A stretch of 64,000 nucleotides of DNA. Origin: Plutella xylostella. Lineage: Eukaryota > Arthropoda > Insecta > Lepidoptera > Plutellidae. The DNA is taken from positions 2,418,001 through 2,482,000 of the forward strand of contig NC_064000.1 in NCBI RefSeq assembly GCF_932276165.1, given 5' to 3'. The notes beneath the pieces were generated by a model. That model was not told where the DNA came from. It ran no database searches and worked only from the letters and a program-made list of their open reading frames with translations. A program made the position numbers and the translations under genes. Of this stretch, positions 24,101-36,100 are shown piece by piece; positions within the stretch are counted from its first letter, which is position 1; each line of letters opens with the position of its first letter.

Positions 24101-27100
24101 TATTTATTACAAATACAGATAAACGACTCGGGTTCCGTAAGTAGATTTAAATTCGACTAAAACGCGGTACTTAGCATAAGTTTGTTGGGAGAGTTCTGGA
24201 TAAGGCATTGTAGGGTTCAATCGACTGCAGATACCTTTCCTCTACAACCTACAAGTCCTACAACCCATTTAAAAGAAAACATTGACTTAGCAATCACCCT
24301 GTATATACTTTCATCACATTCAAAATACATAACTACATACATAGCAAATGCTATAGAGCAGTTGTCCACAAGCCTGAATTTCAGACGCATGCATTGAGCA
24401 CTGAAAACCCAGTACTCTACCTCTGAAACACGTAAGTGACACATGGCGCATATATACTAACATTTATAAAACTGTAGACTAAAGTGTAAGTAACAAAGTC
24501 AAAGCTTTCCTCCATTCACTACGCAACCCCACTATCACGTTCAAACTAGGAACACATCTACGTTTTGTTTTAAATATTCTACAACCTTGACATAGTATTT
24601 TTTTCTTGTTATATAAAATCTGCTAATTGATAAATGTGAAGATAATTCCGACGTACTCGTACACCAATTAATTATAATTTTTATTTTGCTTTAACTTTAT
24701 AACCCCAAACGGTCAATACTAGTTAACCCATCACTAGAAAAGGAAGGGGGTTATAAGTTTAATTTACGTATCTATGTGACCTAACCTATGTGTTTTTTCT
24801 GACTAAATGTAGGTATCTGATGTATCTGTTAAAGATATAGACTGAATAGCATTTTTTGCGTTCAAGACGTGACGCGACCTAGACTACCTAGATCCTAAGG
24901 CTTTATTCAAAATCATACATATGCACTCACGACTGTAATCCCCGAAGGGGTAATCAGAGGTGGCTCACAAGCGAGCCACCCACTTTTCGCAGCACATTTA
25001 TACTCATGTGATAGGTTGCGAGTTGCGACCCATATCGCCGATTTTTATTGAAAATCGGTTCAGTACTTCAAAACTTATACGCCCTTTATACATCCTTATA
25101 CGGGATCATTTTTTACTATTAAGTAAATAATAATTAATAAACTAAGTAGTTACATGGAGGTCATGCGGTATATTTGACCATGGGACAGTAACGGACCGCT
25201 ATTAACGTATAATGTGATAATTAATTAAAGTTTATTTACATAGCATTAGGAAGCTTTGTTCTAATGGTTTATTTATAGCTGTGCCCAAACCCGACCCGCT
25301 AGTAGACTTGTACCTGCGAGTAGGCTGTTAATTGCTGCTCTATGGCATTGAAACTAAATAAAATCTTTGACTAGTAGGTAACTTAGACCAGTATACTCTA
25401 GTAAATTATTATACACTGGTTTTTTAAATGTATTTATGGTCAGTATTTTAGGCACCTCCTCTCCATGTGACATCGCCGTTGGACACCCTGTATGTATATT
25501 CTAGTCGTGTACACCCAACCTTTAACGTTTTCAATGGGCTAGCAAACTCAATTGGACAAAAACTTGAATTAAAAATATGACAGAACTATGCAAAAATCTA
25601 AATTTTATGCAAATACTACACGCATTAGGCAGTTCACCTCACAGTAGTGTCCTCCAGTGTCCAGGGGTTACTCTACATCGACAAACGAACGAACGAGACT
25701 TGTCACGCAATCGGCATGCTTAGTACAACGAGATAGTGCCGTGGTTAGCGCAGCGCTCCGAAGCTTCGGAAAAACAAAACTGCAGCGCTAACCACGTCGA
25801 TTTAGATAGTGACCCCCCAGGTATGGCCACGTGGCGTTTTGACCTACATACAAATTTAAAATAAAATAATAATTAAAAAAATTAAAAAACCGACTTCAAA
25901 AAACCACAAAAATGTAAGAAATAATTTAAGGTTTACACAAATTCTACTCGTATGTGACAGTACAAATATACCTAAACAGGAACTGTTCTTTTTAGAATTT
26001 GTGTAAACCTTAAATTATTTCTTACATTTTAGTGGTTTTTGAAGTCGGTTTTTTAATTTTTTTAATTATTATTTTATTTTATAGTTTTTAGTTTATTTGC
26101 AATAATTTTCAATCAAAAGTAAGGTGCAAATGATACCAAAAAGTCCTACTAATCAATACGAATCATTCAAGCCTAAACACGAAGTTGCTATATACTGTTG
26201 AGGAGTTCCCCTGACTGCCTTCCGTTTCCATCATCAGATCAGCTCAAGGTCACCATCATATTTTTTTGTTATAAGAACTATATTTACGTTCTTAATTTCA
26301 TTAGAATCGGTTAATATGTGCCCAAAATGGAAATTCATACCCTGTTTTTACTCCTTTACCCACCATTGGGGGTGAGATAAAATTCTGAAAAAAAATGGGA
26401 CCACCTGGGAGCTCAACCTAATACAACAAAAAAAGAATTTTCAAAATCGGTTCATAAACGGCGGAGTAATCGGTGAACATACATAAAAAAAAAGATCCCG
26501 ACGAATTGAGAACCTCCTCCTTTTTTTGAAGTCGGTTAAACATTCGGATGAATCGTTTTGCGAAGATCATAACACAAGCGAGTAGATGCGTTGGCCGGAT
26601 TGACCTGTCTTATGGATGTTTATTGATAAATTCTCACTCTGAACAAGTCGTTCAAAAGTCGTACGTATCGTAACGGTAACGAATCGAAGGGAATCCTCTA
26701 AAACACTATTCCACCCATAAAAATGGCTTCTTTATTTTGTTCGGATTTCCCGCATTTAAAAAGACGTAGAACAATTATAATTTATTTTCAGAATAACCAT
26801 CTTGTTCATTACAAGTACCCTTTTTACCTGTAGGATTAGTTTTAAACCTTGATTTCATATTATTCGCGAAACCCACAGTATGCACTATGCATTGATTGAT
26901 AAATTAAATACAATAATGGTTGGACATTAAGGATGGTCAAGTGAGGTCGCGCCGGTCACGAGCAAGTGGTTCCGTATCTAAGTGTGCAATCAATTATATT
27001 TACCGCGGAAGACTCGCAAAGGGCCGGTTTTTGATCCGTGGTCAACTTTAGTCACGTGTCAAGCAAGCATGACAGTCTCATACGAATTTTGTTAGTTTTT

Positions 27101-30100
27101 ATTTTTTAACTAAGGTCTGTTTTTTCAATGGTCAGATAAGGGTTATCTGGGGAATAATTCTGAGGCTGTCGCGTCTGACTGTTTGTATTAGACAGTGACA
27201 GGTACAATTTTATTCCTCAGATAGCGTTTATCTGAATATTGAAAAATCAGCCCTAATGCTTGCTATTTTTGAGCAATGGTTAAGTTAACTACGGAGCAAA
27301 AAACTGGCTTTTGCGTGACGTAAATTATCACTTCTATAAAGTAAACAGTTATCTTACCCTACTATAATATTACAATTGAGAGTTTGTAAGTAGATATAGA
27401 TAATTGGTTGTCTGTCACTCTTTCACGGGAAACGGCTGCACCAATTTGTATAAAATTTGGCATAACATAGCTTAGAATAGAATACATCTTTATTGGTCAC
27501 CAAAATAATAGAACAGTTTTTTTTACATATTACCAGAACAGTCGACGACCGAATGGCGTAGTGGTTAGTGACCCTGACTACTGAGCCGAAGGTCCCGGGT
27601 TCGATTCCCGGCTGGGGCAGATATTTGTTTAAACACATATATTTGTTCTCGGGTCTTGGATGTGCCCGTAAAATGGCAATAGGCCCGCCCCCTATTACAT
27701 TGGGACTAACATAACACTCTGGCGAAAAGTGGGTGCAGCAATGCACCCCGCAAGGGAGTACAAGGCGTGAGTGTTTGTTTGTTTTTACCAGAACAGTGAA
27801 AAAAAGGCGGCCTTATCGCTAAGAGCAAAATTGTCTAATTGGTCCAATTAATATTTTAACAAAGAACCCTAAAACTGAATTGATTTATTTTTAAACGTTT
27901 AAAAGACAACAAAAAAACTCAATTTGTGTTTATAAATAAGTTACGGGTCATAAAAAAGTTAAAACATTTTGTTGAAACAATAAAAAAAAATGATTAAAAA
28001 ATCTTAAACTTAACATAAATCTAGCGTGTCAAATTTTAAAATTAGGTTTATTTAAAAGTCAGGAGCTTTTTAATAATTAAAGCCAACGGAATATTTAAGA
28101 CGGCAAATCTTATGTTATTATAATTGTTACACCTGTTAGACAACTAACTCAACTGATTTACCGGTATAAAAAAATACATTACAATTTATGATAACCTGTT
28201 TAGATTTTAGATACAGAATAAACTGAATCAATCTTTAAAATACGGAAGAAATCTATCAACCTGCTTTCAATTTCAACTATTATTTTCGTTTTTTTTAATA
28301 GGTTCTATCTTTAACCGTACGACTTATTATAATGATTACAATTCAATGGTGTGATAATTAGTGCCATAAATCGGATAGGTAGGGTCCAATCAAGCGTTGC
28401 TTGTAAGGTCAACCGGGGCCATTGCGCCACAATACTTTGACTTTCATATTCATTTGATCATAACAAACAGACTATACGCCCTATTAAGCTATAACTTGTG
28501 ATACATATTAGGAAATTTTATCTAGTTTCATATTTTGATGCAATTTTGTAGAATATTAAATATATTCTACGTGTAAACGATGTTTCTACAAAAAATGGCA
28601 TTTTTAGGCGCAATAACCCCTAGTGGGGCTAATGCCTCTTTCACTAGTTTTGTGTGCTTGGAAGAGGTTTTTACAAGTTTAAGTAGATATATTTATAGAA
28701 TTACTATTAACGTAGCTAATTATTAGCTTGTAAACTAAATACTGCGCTTAGTTAAGGAGAATCAGTTGATCAAAAATTTTTGGGGCTATGGCGCCTACGT
28801 AGCCTAATTTCTTGTAGTGGCATTTACCCCATCCAAGATTCCAGGGGTGCTCAACATTTTATTTATGAAAACTTTATTGAACTTAAAAAAGTATAAATAC
28901 TTACGTGACAAATTAAAATACAGTATAAAAGCATACAAGGGCATATTTTTTATAATTTGCAATCAAACCACAACTTTAAATTAGTAAGTATACCATTTTT
29001 AGAGTCTGACGGAATTTTAATCATTACAAAACTATTTTGAGTTTTAAAAACAAGTGGGATCATTCTGTTAATATGACTATTTTTTATTTATTATATGATT
29101 ATTTTCTATATACCGTGTTAACAACATTATAATGTGGCCACCAAATGACGCCAATTTTTTAAATATTTAGTATATTATATATTAAAATTATTTACGTTTT
29201 AGTTGGATTACCAATCTAAGAATGTTAATTCTGATACGCCGTTAAATGTTCTTCAATATTGCAGAAGGCGTCATTAACCTAGTATTTTTCGTTTAGGAGT
29301 AATTTGCTGCTAATGTCACTGGAACTTTTTCATTGCTCGTGACTGTATTAAATACATTTATCATAACATAAAATGTTTAGAACCTCTGAAAATGGGGCTA
29401 TTGCAATTAAAATGGCAGATTTGTTAAGAAGATTAACCCGGATACGACATCTATTGGTCAGAGGTAAAAGTTTCAGTTACAAAGATAGATAGCAGATGAC
29501 TCCAGTAGTTCTAAAATATGTGGTTCGGAAGATAAATGGATTCGAGGCATTAGCCCCGTAGGCGACTTGGCCCCGGTTGACCTTATGTAAGTATATCCGT
29601 GTATATACAGGGTGTCCCAAAAAGGGTACACTAAGCCGAAACCTACATGTGCAGCATGGTATATCTAAGCCCAAAAATGAAATCAGAATTTCAAAATTCG
29701 CGAAAAAAAAAATATCCTCTATTGTAAAAAAGTCACGTGACCAACATAGTTTCTATGGTTTTTTTTACCCTGTATAGAAAATACACAGACAACGCATCTT
29801 TGTGTGTCCATGCGTTCATATAAAATTCACGCAACACACAGGGTAATGTGAGGCCGCCGGGCAGTATGAGGACCGCCTAACAAGTGAAATAATTCTATTT
29901 CTGCGCACTTCCGGCACTGACCAGCTCACTGACACTTGCACAAGGTTGCAACAATATGCATACGATTTATTACTTTATAAAATAAATAAAAATAAAATAA
30001 AATAAAAAAGCCTTTATTTCTACCATAAAATATTAACATTAAATTAACAAGTTAGAGTATTATGGCCCTCATGTTACAAGTAAATCACACTTAATATCAT

Positions 30101-33100
30101 GCTATAATCAATTCGCATATATAAATTTATTTCACAATTAAAAATTAAATTCAGACAATACAATGCAATTTCATTATACATAAAGGTATTACAATTATTT
30201 ACAATTATTACAACATTTTTTTTTTTTTTTATACAATTCTTACTAAATATAAATTCATTTATTTCATTAAGTACATATCATTTAATCACAATTTAGTTAT
30301 TAAATTAAATTAGATAAACATTCATTCAATTAACTATAGGCCATACTAATTATTTTGTAATTATGGAAGTCGCCTCTTCGGCGTAGGCCTCCCCTAACCT
30401 CCTCCACGTGACCCTGTCCCTGGCTTGTCGTCTCCAAGTCTGCCCGCATCTCTCTCTAAAGGTATCTTCCCATCTTTTCCTTGGTCTGCCTCTCTTTCTC
30501 ACTCCATCTCTTGGTAGCCATTCGGTTAGTCTCTTTGTCCATCTATTATTTTCCATTCTACATACGTGCCCTGCCCAGTTCCATTTTAGTGTTCTTATTC
30601 TTTCGCATATATCCATTACTTTTGTTTTTTCTCTAATTGATTCATTTGATATCCTATCAGATAATCGTATTCCTAGCATACTTCGTTCCATTTTCCTTTG
30701 ATGTATTGCAAGTTTAGTCTCATCTTTTTTACGAAGGGCCCAGGTTTGACATCCGTATGTGAGGCAAGGTAGTATGGCTATTTCGTATAGTTTCCGTTTT
30801 AAATTCATTTGTATGTTTTTGTTCTTCATAATTTCTTTGTAGCTCCAGTATTTCTTCCAGGACAAAGCAATTCTTCGGTTGATTTCTTTTTCAGTTAGAT
30901 CATCGAATGAGATAGATTGTCCCAAGTATATGTATTCTTTGACATAGTCAATATTTTCGCCAAGTATTGAAATAATTTCTTCTCTACCATTTGTCAGTAT
31001 TTTGGTTTTTGAGGTGTTCATTGATAGGCCGACCTTATTGCTCTCTGTTGCTAGTTCTTGGATCATATTCTGTAATTGCGCAGGATTTTCTGCGAACACT
31101 GCAATGTCGTCTGCGAATCGAAGGTGGCTTAAGCGTTCTCCGTCGATATTTACACCTCTACTCTCCCAATTAATGTTCCTGAACACCATCTCCAGTACAG
31201 ATGAGAATATTTTGGGTGATATGGGGTCACCCTGTCTCACTCCTTTTTTGATTTGAAATTCTGGGCCGTCTCTCTCTTGACGTATTTTAGTGGAGCATTT
31301 TGTATAGAGGTTATGAAGTATCTCTACATACTTAATGTCGACTCCTTGGTCTAGTAGTGCTTGCCATATTGCACTGTACTCGAGTGAATCGAATGCTTTG
31401 GTGAAGTCAATAAAACATATATATAGAGTCTTTCCATATTCTTTTGTTTTTTCTATTAGCTGCGTTACGACATGTATGTGGTCGATAGTTGAGAAGTTTT
31501 TACGGAAACCCGCCTGTTCTCGTGGTTGGTTTTCATCCAAAATTTTTGAGAGTCTGTTTAGTAGTATTTTGGAGAATATCTTGTATATGTTTGACATTTG
31601 GCTTATCGGCCTGTAATTTCCCAAATTGTCTCTATCTCCTTTTTTGTGGAGTAGGGTCGTGATCGATGCGGACCATTGTTTCGGGGCTTGCTTGGTCTCC
31701 ACCACATTGTTGAATAAGTCTTGTAGAGGTCTGTTTAGACATTCTGCCATTGATTTGAGAAGTTCATTTGTTATCTTGTCTTCACCAGGTGATTTGTTGT
31801 TTTTCTGAGATTTAATTGCATGCCGGATCTCAGGTTCGATTATTGTAGGAAGTTCTTCATTGATGTATGCATGGCATGCAGACTTAATTATGTCAATAGA
31901 TGAAGTTGTTTCTGAGTGGTAGAGATCCCGATAGAACTCCGTTGCCTCGTTTATGATATCGGGACGCTTGGATAGAGATTGACCTTTTTTATTTTTCATG
32001 TTTACAGCCCACTTTGAAGATCGCTGCAGATCTTTGTATGCTTTCTTTATAGCTCCTGAGTTCGTTATGTGTTTCTCCAAAATGTTCAATCTGTAACTCT
32101 TTTGGTGCAATTTAATCTGTCTATTTATGTCTTTACTGATTTTTGAAATTTGTTCCTTTACTTCTCTAGTTCTTTTTGTCGTATATAACTGTTTCCTTTC
32201 CTGTAGTAGACATCGTATTTCGGTAGTTAATAGTTCATTTTTTGCTTTTGTAGAGACTGGTATTTGGTTCATCAAATCTTTCATAACGTTTTCTAGGTTG
32301 TTGTATTGAGTTTGTGTATCTGATGCTGATTTGACTGCAGTTATGAGCTTTTCTTCCCATTGTTTCCCGCTTTCTCCAGTTAGTTTTGGTAGATTTCTTG
32401 TTATGTTTTTTGGGATACATTTCCTTTTTTTCCTGTAGTTTGTTAAAGCTATTTTGCATCTTATCATTCTGTGATCGGAATTATAATTCAAATTTCTTAT
32501 GATATCAAAGTTTTTTATATCCAGCTTGTTATTTAGGATAATGTAATCTATTTCGTTTTTGTAGAGTCCGTCAGGGGATTGCCAAGTCCATTTTTCATCA
32601 GGTTTTATTTTGAAAATACTGTTTGAGAACTTCAAATTTTTCTCCAGCGCGAATTCTACAAGTCTCTGGCCGTGTTTAGATCTTTTTCCGTGCGAGTATT
32701 TTCCAAAAATGGATTCCTCGCCTGGTTGTATCTCGCCAATTTGGGCGTTGAAATCGCCCATGATAATGAGATTTTTTGAATCAGCGCACTCTATTGCGTT
32801 CTCTATCGTTTCATAAAATAGATCTAGCTCTACATCTTTACATTTTTCAGTAGGAGAGTATGCTTCAATGAGAGTAAGTTGGTAGTTTGAGAAATCTAAT
32901 TCCAGTGTCGCTACTCTATCGGAGTAGCTCTTGAATCCGATAATATTTTCTTTTAGGTATCTTTTTACCAAGAAACCAACTCCGTATAAGCCGTTGGTAG
33001 TGTCGCTATGATACAATATAAAATCTTGGTATTCTTCCAAGCTTTCATTGCTTCTTCTTGTTTCACTTAATCCGATTATATCCCATTTCAATTCCTTGAT

Positions 33101-36100
33101 GGCATAGCTTAGCTCAATAATTCTTTCATCGGAGAGTAATGTTCGTACATTAAAACTTGCTATGTGGATGTATTCGATCTTTCTATTTATATTTTTGTGT
33201 CTTATGTTCTCTTTTAAATTGGGTTCTTTCTTCTTGTTTGGGTCTAGGGGATCTAGGGGGTAGTGGTCGTTCTCCCCACGGGGACCAGCCGGATTGGGGA
33301 AATTGATGCTTTGAGCTATGTTTAATTTTGTTGAGTCCATCCTCTCTCGCTGCTCTCTACATTTGTTCGCTGCTCTATGTTTTCCGTTTTTGGTACAAAA
33401 ATTTGATATTGCCATGTACCATGATAGCATAAGCATTGCGACTGGCCTGCGAGCCAGTAATAAACGAGTTACCAAGTTAACCGGTCGTATCATTTGCTCC
33501 GTCTATTACACTGGCGAACGAGTGTGTGATTACCCGCGTTATAAAATATTAACAGTTATGTCTTTTTTGGGAAATATTTCGGTTTTCGACCATAAATCCG
33601 GCGAGTGGTCGATATTTAAAGGTCGATTAACGCAGTTTTTCAAAATAAATGATGTAAAAGTTGCAAATAAAAGTGCAGTGTTGATAACGCACCTATCGGA
33701 TGAAACCTACAGGTTATTACGTAACCTAGTTTATCCAAAGGACATAGACGGTTTGAGTTACGACGACCTAGTTCAAGTACTCGATGCTCATTTTAAACCC
33801 AAGCAGTGCTCATTCGCGGATAAGGCCAAGTTCTACGGGGCCACAAGGAACCCAGGTGAATCCCTCGGAGAATGGGCGGCACGTCTCAGGGGCCTAGCGA
33901 GCTTCTGTAACTTCGGTACCGCCCTGGAGTCAACGCTTCTGGATCGCTTCGTTCTCGGACTGGGAATGGGGCCAGAACGTGATAGGCTCTTCGAGCAAGA
34001 TTCATCGGACTTGACGTTCGCGAAGGCGCTGGAGATCGCGGAACGGGCCGAGTGTGCTAGAGAGGCAAAGGCGTTGGTGACCAATGGAGCCGGCGTGGTG
34101 ATCCAGCAGGAGCCGGTATACCGCGTGGCGAGCGAGCGCGGGGGCGCGCCCCGCCGCCCGCCGCCGCGCGCCGCCCCTGCAGCCGCCGCCCCCGGGGACC
34201 AGCGCGACCAACATGTCTCTCGATGTTCTGTGTGTGGGTTGAAAAACCATAGTGAACTAAAGTGCCGATTTAAGTCATTTAAGTGCCAAAAATGTGGAGT
34301 GAAAGGTCACTTGCGTAAAATGTGCAAATTACGGGTAAATAACATAGAAACCGAGGAGAATGATTCTACCTGTGAGGACTGTAAGGAATGCAGCTTATTT
34401 AACATGAGGTATGAGAATTATGAACCTATAACTTTACCTGTTAAAATAAATAATGAACAATATTGCATGGAAATAGATTCTGGTTCTGGTATTTCGGTCA
34501 TGTCACATAGTTTTTACAGTGAAAACTTTGAGGGAAATAACTTAAACCCATGCTCAATTAGAATGTGTTTTTACAATGGTCACAAACTTACCCCACTTGG
34601 ATATTTTTGTCAAACTGTTACGTATAATAATATGTCAAAACCAATCAAATTCTATGTCATTGAAAATGGAGGCCCCCCACTTTTAGGTAGGGATTTTATG
34701 GCAAAATTTGGTGTAAGTTTAATATCAATTAATAACAATAACATCATTGTAAACCAGTCTGATAATGAAATTCATAAATTTATGACCGCATATCCTGGCT
34801 TGTGGAGCGACGGCTTAGGTAAATTTAGCCAATTTCAAATAAAGCTACGCTTAAAAGAAAATTCAGAACCAAAATTTTTCAAAGCTCGTTCTGTGCCATT
34901 TGCACTTAAAGATAAAGTCGACCAAGAATTAGAACGGTTAACCGACCTAGGTATATTAGTACCTACGAACTATTCCGACTACGCCACTCCTATTGTTCCG
35001 GTATTAAAAGATAACGGTAAGGTACGAATCGCCGGGGATTACTCGCTGACACTAAATAAAGATATGTATATCGACAAATACCCGATGCCGCGCATAGAGG
35101 AGGTGTTTGCCAAAGTAGGTGGGGGAGAAAGCTATACTAAAATTGATCTCAGCAATGCCTATAATCAATTTGAAATAGAAGAGGACTCTCAATCTCTTAC
35201 CACCATAAATACGCCCCGCGGACTCTTTAAATATACACGGTTAGTGTACGGACTAGCGAATGCCCCCGCTATCTTTCAGCGAACAATGGAAACATTGCTG
35301 GCCGGAGTAGAGGGAGTCAGCTGTTGGCTCGATGACGTATGTGTAACGGGACCTACTAGGGAAATACATTTACAGAGGTTACGACAGGTATTAGAAAGGC
35401 TAAACAATGCTGGGTTAAAATTACAAAAAGATAAGTGTGAATTTTTTAAACCCAGCGTCACATACCTCGGTTACGTTATCGATAAAAATGGAATCAGAAC
35501 GTGCCCTAAGAAAGTTGCAGCCATTATGGAGTCCCCAGCGCCTAAATCTGTAACGGAAGTAAAACGCTTTCTAGGTATAATAAATTACTATCGTAATTTT
35601 ATACCTGGAGCGTCAACAATACTGAGTCCGTTGCAAAATTTATTGCGTAAAGACGCGCCGTGGACTTGGTCTGACCGCGAGGAGCAAGCGTTCCAGCGCA
35701 TTAAGCGGGAGCTGGCTTCAGACAGAGTGCTGACTCACTTCGACCCGGAGGCGCGGCTAACGCTGTGCGTAGACGCGAGTCCCACGGGCCTCGGCGCCTA
35801 CCTTGCGCAGGGGGAGGAGGGCCACGAGCGCCCGCTCGCTTTCGCTTCCAGGTCACTGTCAGCAAGTGAACGTAATTACAGTCAGATTAACAAGGAAGCT
35901 GCTGCCATTATATTCGGTGTGAAACATTTCCACCAATATTTATATGGTCGAGAAATCCCTTTTATTCTGAAAACAGACCACAGGCCACTCTTAGCTATAT
36001 TTGGCAAGAAAAACGGTGTCCCGGTAATGACGGCGTCACGACTCCAGCGTTACGCAATATTTTTGAGTGCGTATAATTACGACATTCAGTATATAGCCGG

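Noticed and set aside
27546..27620. tRNA gene
   Set aside because: A and B boxes and a perfect T arm are present, but no acceptor stem forms and a SINE body plus target duplications follow. The same holds for 46684, 54063, 57358 and 57474.
33341..33493. N-terminal extension of LINE ORF2 and of gypsy gag
   Set aside because: Both frames stay open across the LTR by chance: on the minus strand the extra 51 codons are antisense LTR, and on the plus strand the first 80 codons are LINE, LTR and primer site.
33833..34250. Minus-strand frames of 82-83 codons inside gag
   Set aside because: They are antisense to the zinc-knuckle region in a GC-rich tract, with no independent signals. The same applies to frames at 36446-36680.
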